A stretch of DNA of 64,000 bases from Takakia lepidozioides. Lineage: Eukaryota > Streptophyta > Takakiopsida > Takakiales > Takakiaceae. The notes under the pieces are model-generated. The model had not been told where the DNA came from and did no database searches. It saw nothing but the letters and a program-made list of their open reading frames with translations. Position numbers and translations under genes: made by a program. Below are positions 10,001-19,843 of this stretch, piece after piece (the first letter of the stretch is position 1; each line of letters starts with the position of its first letter). The DNA lies in contig CM060731.1 in NCBI GenBank assembly GCA_030704615.1, positions 88,640,756 through 88,704,755 on the forward strand, written 5' to 3'.

Positions 10001-13000
10001 CGACCATGGAGAGAGCCAGCCTGTGCAATTTCTCCTGTTGCATCTTTGGATGTACATGCTTGTCATAGTGGGCTTTGATTTGGAGAAGGAACTCCTCCCC
10101 AAGGCCGGGATCCACTATTCTCAACTGCTTCATGAAGGCGAACATCAGCTTTGTCCTCATTATCTCGTACTCCTTCTTTATGGCTGCCCCAACTCCTTTT
10201 GCAATCCTCAGCTCTTCTGTTGTAATGCGGTAGTACTCAGATTTCCCCCTCTCAGCGGCCTCTGCCAGTTCTTGCTGCATGTAACAACGACTGGATTAGA
10301 ATACAGAGGATTACAAATGTGTTTTGAAGAAGATAGGAAGATGTGGGTTGGTCCATACCGCATACATGTACTCCAGAAATGCATCTCGGGTCAATGAGTA
10401 CCAGGTCCCTGCAGCTCTCCCAGTTTCGCACTTCTTGATTACATCAGGATGTAGCACAGAGCGGAACTCATCAAGCTTCATCAAACCTATTCTGTGAATA
10501 CGGAAATGTGTATGGACCAAGCTCATAGTAACATGCGATTTTTCTGTCGATCTGCAAATGGGCAATACACATTGATGGGTAAGATCTTTTTTTCGTTTGG
10601 ACTTGAAATGCGCTTAACATGCAATTTGAAAGGCAATGGGGTTTTTAGGATGTCTTATTTGTTCACGTCATGCATAGCTGTCAGAAGTCTCGTGATGTCG
10701 TTCCCAGGATCCAGAACCATTGCCTCCACAACACAATGCTTGTCCTTGTCTTTTGAATGGTGTTTCGCAATGTACCCCATCCAAGCTAGCAGGCGATGGT
10801 TTCCATCCCAGACATAGAACATGTGGTTGCAGAACTGTTGGGTGTTATTTCCCAATAGCAGGGAGTCCTCGAACTCGTCATTGACATCCTTCCAGCACTC
10901 ATCCCAGTTGTCCGTTATCTCCGGACTCACTTTTGTGTTGTTACCATTTGTATCCTTCAGTGAGACGTAGAAAACTTGTGCACCCATTCTGTATCCGTGC
11001 ACGAAATTTGTTTCCAACTTGGTAATGTCATGCGAAAGTGGAGGACGAACAACAGGCATTGAGATCATCCGGCAGAGAGGGATTTCAAGATGTCCTCCGG
11101 AGACGATCATGTCCCTACTAACCTCCTGGGAATTTACCTTCTGATATGACATAAGTTCTTTCACCTTGTCAAGGTAGTGCAATTTAGGCTCGTCTGTGTC
11201 TTCGTTGTTCTCAGAACTCTTCGTGGAGTCGTCCTCTTCTACAGAGCCCTTTGCTTCTGTTCATCCCTGCTTAGACTTAACATTTTTCTGCATGCCCAAA
11301 ACCCACAAGAGCAACAATCAACTGGTGTTCAGGAAACAAACATTTTTAAACAGTGATGATCGGTACCGATCATCACTTTGTCTTATAACAAATGAATTGG
11401 AAATGCAGGTGGTCTCCCAATGCAGGTTCACACAATTGACAATACACTGCGATGATCGGTGCCGACCATCGCAATCAACAATTGAAAATCATGCACAAAA
11501 CACGTTTGCCAAACTCAAATGACAAACGAAAGTCAATGAATAGTGATGATCAGTACCGATCATCACTTTCTGCCTGTTAATTTGAAGACTTCAGACATCC
11601 GGTTTTCCTTTGAACATTTGAACAGACGATCAGCACTATCTGCCTTTCAAAATGACAAACCCTAAAGCTCCCAATCTGATTCAGGATAACAGTGATGGTG
11701 CGAGCATGCAAGGTTTCCTAGCCCTGTTTCTTCCCTTCAGGATTCAGTTGTTATCAAAATTTGTTCTTCACTTGCATGCTATACAGATTCCCGAGCTTTC
11801 AGAAAGTGATGATCGGTAACGATCATCACAACCGGACCTGCCCTGGGATTCAAACACCCAGGAGGTCTAGATGTGATGGTCGGCACCGATCATCAGTTTT
11901 TTGCAGAATCCCGTCTTTATCTGTATGGGCTTTTTAGCAAAAAAAAATGGACATGGAAGCGATCATCGCCACCGATCATCGCTTTTCTAAGACTGCTATT
12001 CCACCAATTAGGTTCCATGGACCTTTTACAACCTACAACTTTTCACTTAGCAAAGGGTTGGTTTCCTCGTTTGGATTCTGTGATCAGTTCAGAAAGTGAT
12101 GATCAGTACCGATCATCACAATCAGACTGCCCTGGGATACACACCCATGAGGTCTGAATGTGATTGTCGGCAGCGATCATCACTTTCCTTGCAGAAGTAG
12201 GCCATTCACTGTATAAGCTTTTGTGAAAAGGAATGGACTTGGAAGCGATGATCGCCACCGATCATCACTTTTCTATCAACGCAATTCCTCCAATTAAATG
12301 GAATGGACCTTGCACATCATAAAACTTTTCAGTTTAGAAAGTGTTGGTTTGCTCTTTTAGATTATGGGGTAAGACCAAATCATTTCAGAAAGTGATGATC
12401 GGTACCGATCATCACATTCAGACTGCCCTGGGATGCACAACTGCCCAAGTCTAAATGTGATGGTCGGCACCGATCATCACTTTCCTGCAGAACCACGCCA
12501 TTGCTAGTCTGAGCTGAACAACAAGGGAAAGGACATGACAGCGATGATCGGCAGCGATCATCCCTTTTATGTCTTCTACGAATTAAGTTTCCTGCCCCTG
12601 TTCCATCACTATCAATTTGGCCTACACCAAGCACTGACAATGGTGATGGTCGGCACCGATCATCTCTTTTGTCGTGAAACGCATCATTGCCTGCCTACCT
12701 GCCTTTCCTCAATGTGCTGAACTACAGCACTAAGGAGATTACTTTGTAAACCGATGATCGCCACCGATGATCGCTTATCCCACATCATCCGAATATCAGT
12801 AAAGAGGAAGAAGAGCGGGTGAGACCACTTACAAATCCCTTCGCCTTCTTCGGCTTCGTGGCGGCATCGCTTGGATCGCCCTCTTCTGCTTTCCTCTTCC
12901 CTTTTCCATCGGTCTGAAAACATGATACACCATGTTCTTGAGTTGCACATCAAAGGGAAAGCATCCACAGCTAATGAAAACAGTAGTATGTGGATATGGA

Positions 13001-13299
13001 GTGCTCACCATTTCTGTCTGATGTAGGGTTCGCAGACTTCCACCCTGTATGATGTCCTCTGCTCCTCCCACGGTTATCTTTTCTTCATGCAAGAACTCGG
13101 CTGGCATTGTCTGGTTACCTACGCTCACTGCTCCCTCTGTTGCTATAACAGCGACAACCTCACTCTCACTTCCTAAATGCTCTTCTTCTGGACCTGTGTC
13201 CACGTTCACATGCAGCCGAAGCCCAACACCATCTTGCAAGCGACGCCTCGTTATTTGCTCTCTTGATCTGAGCCTCTCTCTAAGGGAAGTAAAGTACAA
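7002..13299 (-). CDS. ParB-like domain fused to a beta-class DNA methyltransferase-like domain, 11 exons (this copy probably decayed)
   Basis: Exons: 13299-13009 (start codon uncertain), 12913-12833, about 11248-10659, 10551-10359, 10274-9900, about 9752-9628, 9126-8484, 8368-8050, 7910-7632, 7536-7347, 7248-7002. Exon 2 has a bipartite basic cluster (KRK…KPKKAK). Exon 3 has a ParB/sulfiredoxin-like fold signature: MPVVRP near its start and WDGNHRLLAW near its end. Exon 7 has a Lys/Glu-rich linker. Exon 8 carries ADMVIFDIPDSQ, in the place of motif IV (D/S/N-PP-Y), then GTLPLFQSC and GFEVLRTW. Exon 9 has NPPYEPH and ARVVDLT (motif I place). Exon 10 has GGRSFFSMEGD. The motif order IV then I is that of beta-class N6A/N4C methyltransferases. 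Lesions: the intron-3 donor reads AT instead of GT, exon 6 has stops in the phased frame, and exon 9 has one TGA. The frame is otherwise continuous to the stop at 7002. Confidence 0.66.
9185..9440. repeat. Three GATC-bearing palindromes in the intron between exons 6 and 7 of the ParB/methyltransferase gene
   Basis: Each is about 24 bp: half-site GTGATGATCGGT followed by its reverse complement. Copies: 9185-9208 (centre TGGC, flanks extend the palindrome to GGAAAG…CTTTCC), 9280-9303 (degenerate left arm) and 9417-9440 (right arm with GACC for GATC). Confidence 0.88.
11353..12774. repeat. Array of 14 GATC-bearing palindromes in the intron between exons 2 and 3 of the ParB/methyltransferase gene
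   Basis: Copies of about 24 bp start at 11353, 11449, 11543, 11806, 11873, 11959, 12096, 12160, 12245, 12392, 12457, 12541, 12643 and 12751; a half-copy is near 11628. Those at 11353 and 12392 are perfect palindromes built on GTGATGATCGGT. Most carry two GATC sites; several have GGTC or TGTC in the left arm. Outer arms vary as GTG…CAC or GCG…CGC. Together with the three at 9185-9440 the total is 17. None is found elsewhere in the window. Confidence 0.92.
11800..12645. repeat. Three tandem units of about 290 bp, each with three palindromes
   Basis: The units begin near 11800, 12090 and 12386 with TTCAGAAAGTGATGATC. They share CTGCCCTGGGAT, TTTGCAGAA-type and AATGGAC blocks, and hold palindromes at nearly equal offsets (spacings 67/86, 64/85 and 65/84). 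The sequence between palindromes is more diverged. Confidence 0.85.
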
Positions 13300-14449
13300 T
13301 GACTTCCTTATCTTCCGAACCGAACAAGGAACCCTCTCTAGCTTGACTACCTCTCTTCCTCATATTTTTATTTTACTTTGTGGAGGAGGTTTAACTTTAT
13401 AGACTGCAATAATTAATCTGTTTTTTTATTCAAACTAAATTCTAATATTAACCCTTGATTTCCCAAGCGACCTGAATCAGGTCTCGGTGAATTTTCCCTT
13501 CCACCTAATTTCAACATATCTACTCTGATGGGGCCACTCCTGAAGCTTTATGGACAATGAATTTGTTTGGCATATGATGCAAAAAGAAAAATTAAGGAAA
13601 AAAACAAAAGCTACAACCTACAGAAAATATCTAAGATAACTACGTCACATTTTGGGCCTGAAAAAGGCTTGTTGACTACAGATGTGGCAGGTAAACATGC
13701 CCAAATTGTAAAATTAGTACGGTTAGTAAAATTAATAAAATTGTAAAAAACACTTCACCTTATGGTGTGTGAGCTACGTACACATATCCACCGCTGGCTT
13801 TAAGAAAATTTGTAGAAAAAAAAAGTACTTCATTTGGAGGCACATTGTCCCTTGTCAATTTTGAGATTTTAAAGTGAGAAAAACATGGATACTAATGCAT
13901 CAACCCATATTAGTGTTTTGGTGAGCAAAGAAATTGGTCTTGGGATCCCCGAAACAACAACAACAATACATGATATCAACAAAAAAAAGAAAAAGAAAAA
14001 GAAAAAAGAAAAAATTGAGGAAAATCGACACAAACTTTTCCAAGGGCGGTGCATTTAGTGCATGTTTTATCCGGGGAAGTTGTAACATAGACTTATATAT
14101 TTCACACTTCTACGTAGTCTCCTCTAGGACAGAGCCAATAAACTGTGTGTTACTTCTAATAAACAGATGGTTTAATTAAGCATGATTTAAATGTTTAACG
14201 ACATGTTTGGAAAGCCAGCCGCTCAATTTGAAGTTCCAATACATCATGTCTATCCAGTAATTTGGCCATTGGCCAGACCAACCAGTGACAAATACCCACA
14301 CCTGCTCAGTCTCCAGTAATAGCACTTATGCAATCATCACTTAAAATGAGGAATGCTTATTCGTGAGCCCGCTCATGAGCTCACATGAGCCTGGGAAAGG
14401 GGCCCCATATCCGCGGATATTTCACCTATTTCCGTGTATTTCCGTCCAT
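13300..14449. other. Intergenic, no gene recognised
   Basis: AT-rich sequence without a supported coding region. It contains a short A/AAAAAG-rich tract near 13980-14020. The promoter and first exon of the ParB/methyltransferase gene may lie in its left part. Confidence 0.4.
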
Positions 14450-14710
14450 TCGCCTCTTGCCAATACTTATCCCATGACTGAATGACAACATCGGTCACAG
14501 AAGCCTGTTCTCCAACATAAAACACTTGTGACCCAATACGATATCCATGGACAAAGTCACCCTACAATTTAGTGATGTCGTGGGTGGGAGCAGGCCGCAC
14601 GATTGGCATGGAAACCATTATGCACAATGGTATCATGAGCGTCCCCCCTGGGATAAGCCTGGCTTTGATGACATTTACAGAGTTTACTTTCGTGTTATCC
14701 CCTACTATCA
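14450..14710 (-). pseudogene. Relic of a second ParB-like gene copy
   Basis: The minus strand reads KVNSVNV, then MIPLCIMVSMPIVRP, THDITKL, a stop, and GDFVHGYRIGSQVFYV. This parallels exon 3 of the gene at 7002-13299 (KVNSQEV, IPLCRMISMPVVRP, SHDITKL, NFVHGYRMGAQVFYV) in the same order and strand. It has an in-frame stop and no flanking exons, so it is a dead fragment of a paralogue. Confidence 0.8.
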
Positions 14711-15690
14711 TGTATAAATTGTGGCCCACGTTTTTCAAGCGAAAAAAAATGTAACCGCAAAAACCAATTTCGCTGACGAAACTCTCTCACGTGAGTTCAA
14801 CTTTGGACACCCTTAGCTACGATGAGTTTACACTATCGAACAACGAGACACTGCACATGGGGTCTGAGTAGATACTGAACTTCGATTTCATGTACTTGCG
14901 GGGGCACTCACACCGTTTTCTTTTCCAATTGAGTGGAAGTATGATGGAAAACCAAAAGATATTTTATTTCAAATTTCATGTTTTCTTCATGTATAATTTC
15001 CGTTTTTTTTTTCATTTGATGATATTTTAAATATTTTAAATATTTTATTTTGGATGTCCTATTATTTTTTCTTTATTGCCTCTTATGTGGGTGTTGACGC
15101 CCACATAATTCCTGGACCTCTCCCGCAAGTCCTCCAATGACACAAAATAATAATAATAATAATAACTAAAATTTCATTTTTTTTTTAAAAATGTGAGGAC
15201 TTATGTGGGTGTTGACGCCCACATAATTTGTGGACATCCCGCAAGTCCTCCAATGACACAATAAAAAACAAAAATTTGCGGGAATAGGTCTGTCTTTGTC
15301 CTCGGGTATAGGCCCTCTTTCTAATACCGCACCACTCTGCGCTCACGACCACTAAGCGGCCCTATTGACACCGTAGAGTCCATGTCCACCATACACAAAA
15401 AGTTGAGGTGATCAATTTGACATTGTCACTAAAGGATGCAAGAACTCTCAATCTCTTGCTACGCTCACATTAATGCATTAGCTCAAAACATGTGCTTATT
15501 TAGGCTCAAATTTGTAATGAAAACAAAAACTCAGATTTCTCTTATCTCGTCAATCCTTACTTGTTTAAGTGGCCTTTCATTTCTAATAGGATTTGATCAT
15601 GTCAAGTAATGCAAGACATATTTGTGTTGCATAATAAGGTTGCTTATAGATGAAACAAAGTGAGGTCTTGTTCTCATACTGCCTGACTTT
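14711..15690. other. AT-rich intergenic DNA with a duplicated palindrome
   Basis: No gene is seen. CTTATGTGGGTGTTGACGCC with its CCCACATAA complement occurs at about 15084 and again at about 15202, each followed by GCAAGTCCTCCAATGACACA, so a block of about 118 bp is duplicated around AT-rich spacers. Confidence 0.6.
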
Positions 15691-16086
15691 GTGTTTGGAC
15701 AATATCATCTTAGCCATCGAGGCCTTACACTTTAATGCCCATCCTCTGGTCAACCTCTCGCGGTAGTCATGCTTGAAAAGGCTTTTGACAGAATCAACTG
15801 GCCGTTTTTAATGGGGGCTCTTCAAACGATCGGTCTCCCTCATTTCTTTACCTCCTGGGTCTGTCTCCTCCTCTCTTCTGCCTCCAGCCGTGTTGTTACC
15901 AATGGTCATCTTTCTAAACCCTTCCCTCTTGAAAGATCTGTTCGCCAAGGCTGTCATCTGTCCCATTTTCTTAATTTTCTCAATGTTGTTGTAAATTGCC
16001 TTGGCTATATTTTTGATGGTTATCCGATGATTCAGGGACTAGCCATCCCTCGCCTGGGTGCTATATTCAATTTTAACATCTCATGT
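15690..16086 (+). mobile_element. L1-like LINE, segment a: reverse transcriptase N-terminal half
   Basis: The reading includes LEKAFDRINW (RT motif A region), VVTNGHLSKPF and VRQGCHLSHFL (the RQGCPLSP block), ending in FNFNISC. The frame is cut by the gypsy LTR at 16087 exactly before the catalytic YADD, which appears at 23137. It has stops upstream, so the LINE was already degenerate or decayed later. Confidence 0.85.
16082..16086. other. Target-site duplication CATGT, left (gypsy A)
   Basis: CATGT directly precedes the LTR at 16087 and follows the other LTR at 23132-23136. Five-base duplications are typical of LTR retrotransposon integration. Confidence 0.95.
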
Positions 16087-16813
16087 TGTCGCGCACCTCA
16101 CTTCGGTAAGTTCCCCTTCAAGTCATAGTTACTCGCTTTGATGCGCGCTCCTTAACTCCCAACCTGGCCACTGGGCCAACTTAGAGCTTCAGCTGCTCAC
16201 CGGGACATAACGGTCCCCCTTTACTCTTCCAAAAGACCCTCCACCAATTTGGGCCTAATGGAAATTCCCTTTGGTAGATGGCAGTCCGGAATAGCTCCCC
16301 ACTCCTTGGTCGCTTTCCGGCTCACTCGCTTACTCACTAGTTTTTGGTCACCAACGGGCTTGCACCGTTCTCGGGGTTACTACTCCCTATATATACTTCT
16401 GTGACTGTCCGCGGGGGTTTCACAAACAACCCTGCCATTTTATGGCGAACCACCACGAAGACCCTCGACTCCCGGTGATGAGTCGCAGCGAGTCTTGGTC
16501 CACCCACCACGGCCCCATTGGACCGTGATGAGTCCCAAGACTCCACACGACTCCCACCACAAGGTCTCCGCCCCATGGTGAGTCCTATGCCACCCCCACT
16601 ACGTCCCGCTAAGCTACCACCACCCCTTGTGGAGCCACCCCCACAGCAACCCGGTGTGCGGGGCTCCACCTAGTGAGCGCCTCCGCCTCCTTGAGTGCCT
16701 TGGGCACTCAAGGGTGCTTCAGCCCCCCGTACCTATCGCTGCCACTGCCCCCACCATAGGGGCAGCCCCTCTTGCGTCCCGACCCCCTGCCCTCAAGGCA
16801 CAGGGCCACGACA
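16087..16813 (-). repeat. Gypsy A LTR (3' LTR in element orientation)
   Basis: 727 bp, TG…CA ends, with TATATATAC near 16388-16396. It matches 22406-23131 along its whole length. Confidence 0.95.
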
Positions 16814-16830
16814 CACACCCCTACCAACAG
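16814..16830 (-). other. Polypurine-tract region of gypsy A
   Basis: The minus strand reads TTGGTAGGGGTGTG directly before the 3' LTR. It is purine-rich but interrupted by T, so the assignment is positional. Confidence 0.5.
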
Positions 16831-17706
16831 GGAGTCGATGTCCTCATCGACTTGTCCATTTTGTAGAAACGAACATCCAAGTTGTGGCGTCCCACATCAA
16901 GGAGTTTGTTTCCATACCATGGCGTCCCATGGCAAAGAACCAAACCCCCACTTGACTCTACTCTCCACTAGCTAGTTCAGCCAACTTCCTCCAAGTCCCG
17001 ACCAAGGGTGGAGCTTCTCAAGCTCCTCCAGTGCACTCTTCTTGGCCCACTTCAAGGCTAAGGAACGATCCTCCCCGAGGATCGAATCGCCTTACTGCAA
17101 CAACATTGCTTGCGACCGCTCATGATGCCGCTTTTGGCATCACCTTGAGCAAGGGTTCACCTTGAACCCCTTTTTGACTAGGAAGATAACCTTGAACCAA
17201 CCGTGCGCCCCAATCACTACAATTGGGTTCGCCTTGGAATGCTGGCCTGAGGTACGGGAACACGCCGAAGCCGCACTACGACTTCGTCCCGAGGCTATAC
17301 GATTATAGTACGTGAACGGTAGCACGTAGCTTCCGCGTTAGCCCGCACTACAAGGCAACCCCCTCGGTAGCGCAGTTATAGTACGCGCACTAGCACGTGA
17401 ACTCCCAAAGAAGGCGCAAGTTTCTTTGCCCCTTGGATGGGAGTCACCCGATTTCGGCACTACGCAAACACACGATTAATCCACTTTACCTCTCTCACTT
17501 TTGTAAGCTAGCAGGCATTTTACACACTAGCCAACCATACCATGCATCATCATTCCAAACAAAATAGGACGCACAACATTTAGAAACCATTTCATTTATA
17601 ATAAAATTTGTACAATACAAGTTTTTGCAATCGGATTCATGAGCTAGCTAAGCCGGGCTAAGCATGCATTTCCTCCCCCACAATCCAAGGTTGATGTCCC
17701 TATCAA

Positions 17707-17858
17707 CGCTTCTTCCGCTTTTGAGGTCGCCCTTCGAAAGCTACAACCGCCTCGGATGCGTTTTCCATTTCTGAGGCACGCACCCAAGATGCCTCCACAT
17801 GATGATAGCCCTTCCATTTCACGAGATACTCCGTTTCTTGATTCTTGAATCTCCTCGA
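17707..17858 (-). CDS. Chromodomain of the gypsy A integrase (behind a premature TAG)
   Basis: Directly after the TAG at 17861-17859, in the same frame, the minus strand reads ETEYLVKWKGYHHVEASWV and ends QKRKKR-stop. The YLVKWKGY…E…W pattern is the chromodomain core seen at the integrase C-terminus of chromoviruses, where it is thought to guide insertion to certain chromatin. The stop separates it from the integrase in this copy. Confidence 0.85.
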
Positions 17859-18263
17859 CTAAAGCACTGCCTCCACCTTGTACTCGGGTTCATTTTCATG
17901 ATCCAATAGCACAGGTGGCGGATGCAACACTTGATGCCGATTCAGACGCGCTTCATCTTTGAAGTAAGGCTTCAAAAGGGAGACGTGGAATATCGGATGC
18001 ACATTGTTGTTTGCCGGCAGCTCCAATTCATACACATCCTCATTCATAACCTTCCAGATGCGAAAGGGTTCCGCATACGGAGGTACAAACTTCGGACTCA
18101 CTTCCGGAGGTAGTCGGAAATTCTTGATGTTCAACCAGACCTCCGTGCCTGTCTCAAACTTAACTTCCCTCCGCTTCCGATTTGCTTGCCGTTCATACCG
18201 TTTCCTAGCTTTGGCAATGTTGTACTTTGCGAGCTTCAACAAACGCTCGCGTTCTTCCAGCAC
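17859..18263 (-). CDS. Gypsy A integrase C-terminal domain
   Basis: It contains KYNIAKARKRYERQANRKRR, then FETGTEVWLNIKNF and HPIFHVSLLKPY, the standard tail of Ty3/gypsy integrases before the chromodomain. It ends at an early TAG. Its upstream part is separated by the CACTA insertion at 18268-19385; removing that insert and one GCT restores the frame. Confidence 0.9.
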   Translation of the reverse strand: MLEERERLLKLAKYNIAKARKRYERQANRKRREVKFETGTEVWLNIKNFRLPPEVSPKFVPPYAEPFRIWKVMNEDVYELELPANNNVHPIFHVSLLKPYFKDEARLNRHQVLHPPPVLLDHENEPEYKVEAVL

Positions 18264-18267
18264 CGCT

Positions 18268-19385
18268 CACTACAGCAAATGGGGGGGGGGGGGGGTTGCG
18301 ACGCCAGCCGCGCCCCCATGCCCCGCGCGGCGCTGAGCCCGCGACGCCGAGCCCACGACATTTTTTTGCGACGTCCTGGCATCGAAATCCCCCGCTGCGA
18401 CACCATTACTACGCCCAGCCGTCGTAAGGTGGCATGAAGGGGGAAAGAGGGCCCTCGCAAAAGCGTCACTAAGGACGCCCCAACGCCTCTGCGACGCCAC
18501 GACGTCGCAACAGCATCACCACAGTGGGAGTTTTTTTTTTTTTTTTTTTTTTGGGCTTTGTGGTCCTTAACTTCACAAAAGCGTCGCTGGGGGCGCCCTG
18601 TGCTGGGACGCCCAACGTTGCGACGTCAAGGGGTCGCAACGGCATCGCCACAGGGGGTCGCAATGGTGTTGTGGTCAGCTTAGGTCCACACAAGGACGTT
18701 GTTTGGGGCGCCTGGCGGTGGGGGGGTACAACAACGGCGACGATGCTGGAGCTGGGGCTGGGCACTAAGGCTGTGGAGGTTACAACTCCCCAGCGTCACA
18801 AGAGATATCCCCTTAGAAGGAACTTGAAGGAACTTGAAGGAACTCTTTATATGTATATATATATATATATATATTTAAATTGCTTTTGTGATACATAGAT
18901 GTAGCGTAGGTGTGTTGGTTAGTTTGTAGTGTCTTAGAAATGTTATAATGTGGAGGTCTTAGGTTCAAGTATGCATTGCCTGATATATGTAGAACCATGA
19001 ACATATCGCCATTAGACAGAACCGGAGTCAATGGTCAACAAGTTTTTGAAATTCAAATTTTCCCGCCTAAATTCAAATGTACCCCCTTAAATTGTGACAT
19101 CCGGGCGTCGCACTTTGCGACCCCCGGACGGTGCTAATTCTGCATTGCAGAATATGATTTTTTTTTAATATTTTTATTTTTTTTGTCTGACACCCTTGCA
19201 TCGCATATCGCGGTTTCGCATATTTGCGACCCCCATTGGTCGCAAATTTGCGACATTTTTTTGGGGACGGGCTTGCGAAGCCCGGACGTCGTAAATTTGG
19301 TTTTTTTCCCCGCCCGAAAAGGGTTGTTTTACGACGTCGCGGCGTGGCCGCGGCGTCGAAACCCCCCCCCCCTTTTCCTATAGTG
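18268..19385. mobile_element. Non-autonomous CACTA-type element, copy 2 (complete, 1118 bp)
   Basis: It begins CACTACAGCAAATGGGG and ends CCCTTTTCCTATAGTG, an inverted pair of CACTA ends. It is flanked by GCT at 18265-18267 and 19386-19388, a 3-bp target duplication as expected for CACTA (EnSpm) elements. Subterminal regions are full of GCGACGYC/CGTCGC repeats. There is no transposase. It interrupts the integrase of gypsy A, so it inserted later. Confidence 0.92.
18902..18985 (+). repeat. tRNA-like module inside the CACTA element (copy 2)
   Basis: GTAGGTGTGTTGGTTAG followed by GGAGGTCTTAGGTTCAAG, homologous to the block near 4965-5045 in copy 1. Confidence 0.4.
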
Positions 19386-19388
19386 GCT

Positions 19389-19831
19389 ACTGTTGCCGGT
19401 TCCTCAACGTCTTGGGCGGCCCAATTTGTCGACACCAGAGGTGTTTTTCCATAGACCAATACGAAAAAGGAAACTCCCGTTGCGGAGTGTTTTGTGTTAT
19501 TATAACAGAACTCTGCCGCGTCCAAGTGCTCCACCCAGTCCGATTGGTCTGCCGACACGTAATTCCGTAAGATCTGCTTCACCACGAGTTCACCCTTTCC
19601 GTTTGGCTGTCCGTCGTAGGTCGGAAGGTGGTGCTCATCTCCCATTTTCTTCCAAAGTGCCCTCCAAAATTTACTTGTAAACTTTGGATCGCAGTTCGAG
19701 ACAATATCCTTCGGGAGTCCATGATGCTTGAAGACGTGGGCGAAGTAAAGTCGCCCCATCTCCTGTGCCATTAGCGTCTCCTTGGTGGGAATAAAATTGC
19801 CCATTTTACTGAACCTATCCACCACCACCAT
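19389..19831 (-). CDS. Gypsy A integrase catalytic core
   Basis: It reads VDRFSKMGNFIP (first Asp), then DIVSNCDPKFTSKFW (second Asp) and the YNNTKHSATG region. A typical core has DRFSK…D…FTS…FW…E. The track of the DDE Glu is unclear because LPTYDGQPNGKGELVVKQ has replaced the usual TD-GQTE-V-N stretch. The left border is the CACTA insertion site. Confidence 0.85.
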
Positions 19832-19843
19832 GATTGCATCGAA

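Noticed and set aside
10654-10663. AT-AC (U12) intron in the ParB/methyltransferase gene
   Set aside because: The sequence ATAAGACATCC lacks the U12 donor consensus and the acceptor is a normal CAG. A mutated GT donor is simpler.
11353-12774. Palindrome array read as a CRISPR array
   Set aside because: Spacing is irregular (about 64-150 bp), the repeats are symmetric and divergent, spacers are themselves repeated, and the gene context is eukaryotic with introns.
13934-14179. Lys-rich frame near 14 kb
   Set aside because: It is driven by an AAAAAG repeat and has no supporting features.
16337-16669. 110-residue Gly/Arg-rich frame in the gypsy A LTR, with a twin at 22655-22987
   Set aside because: It is LTR sequence in both places and ends at no known domain.
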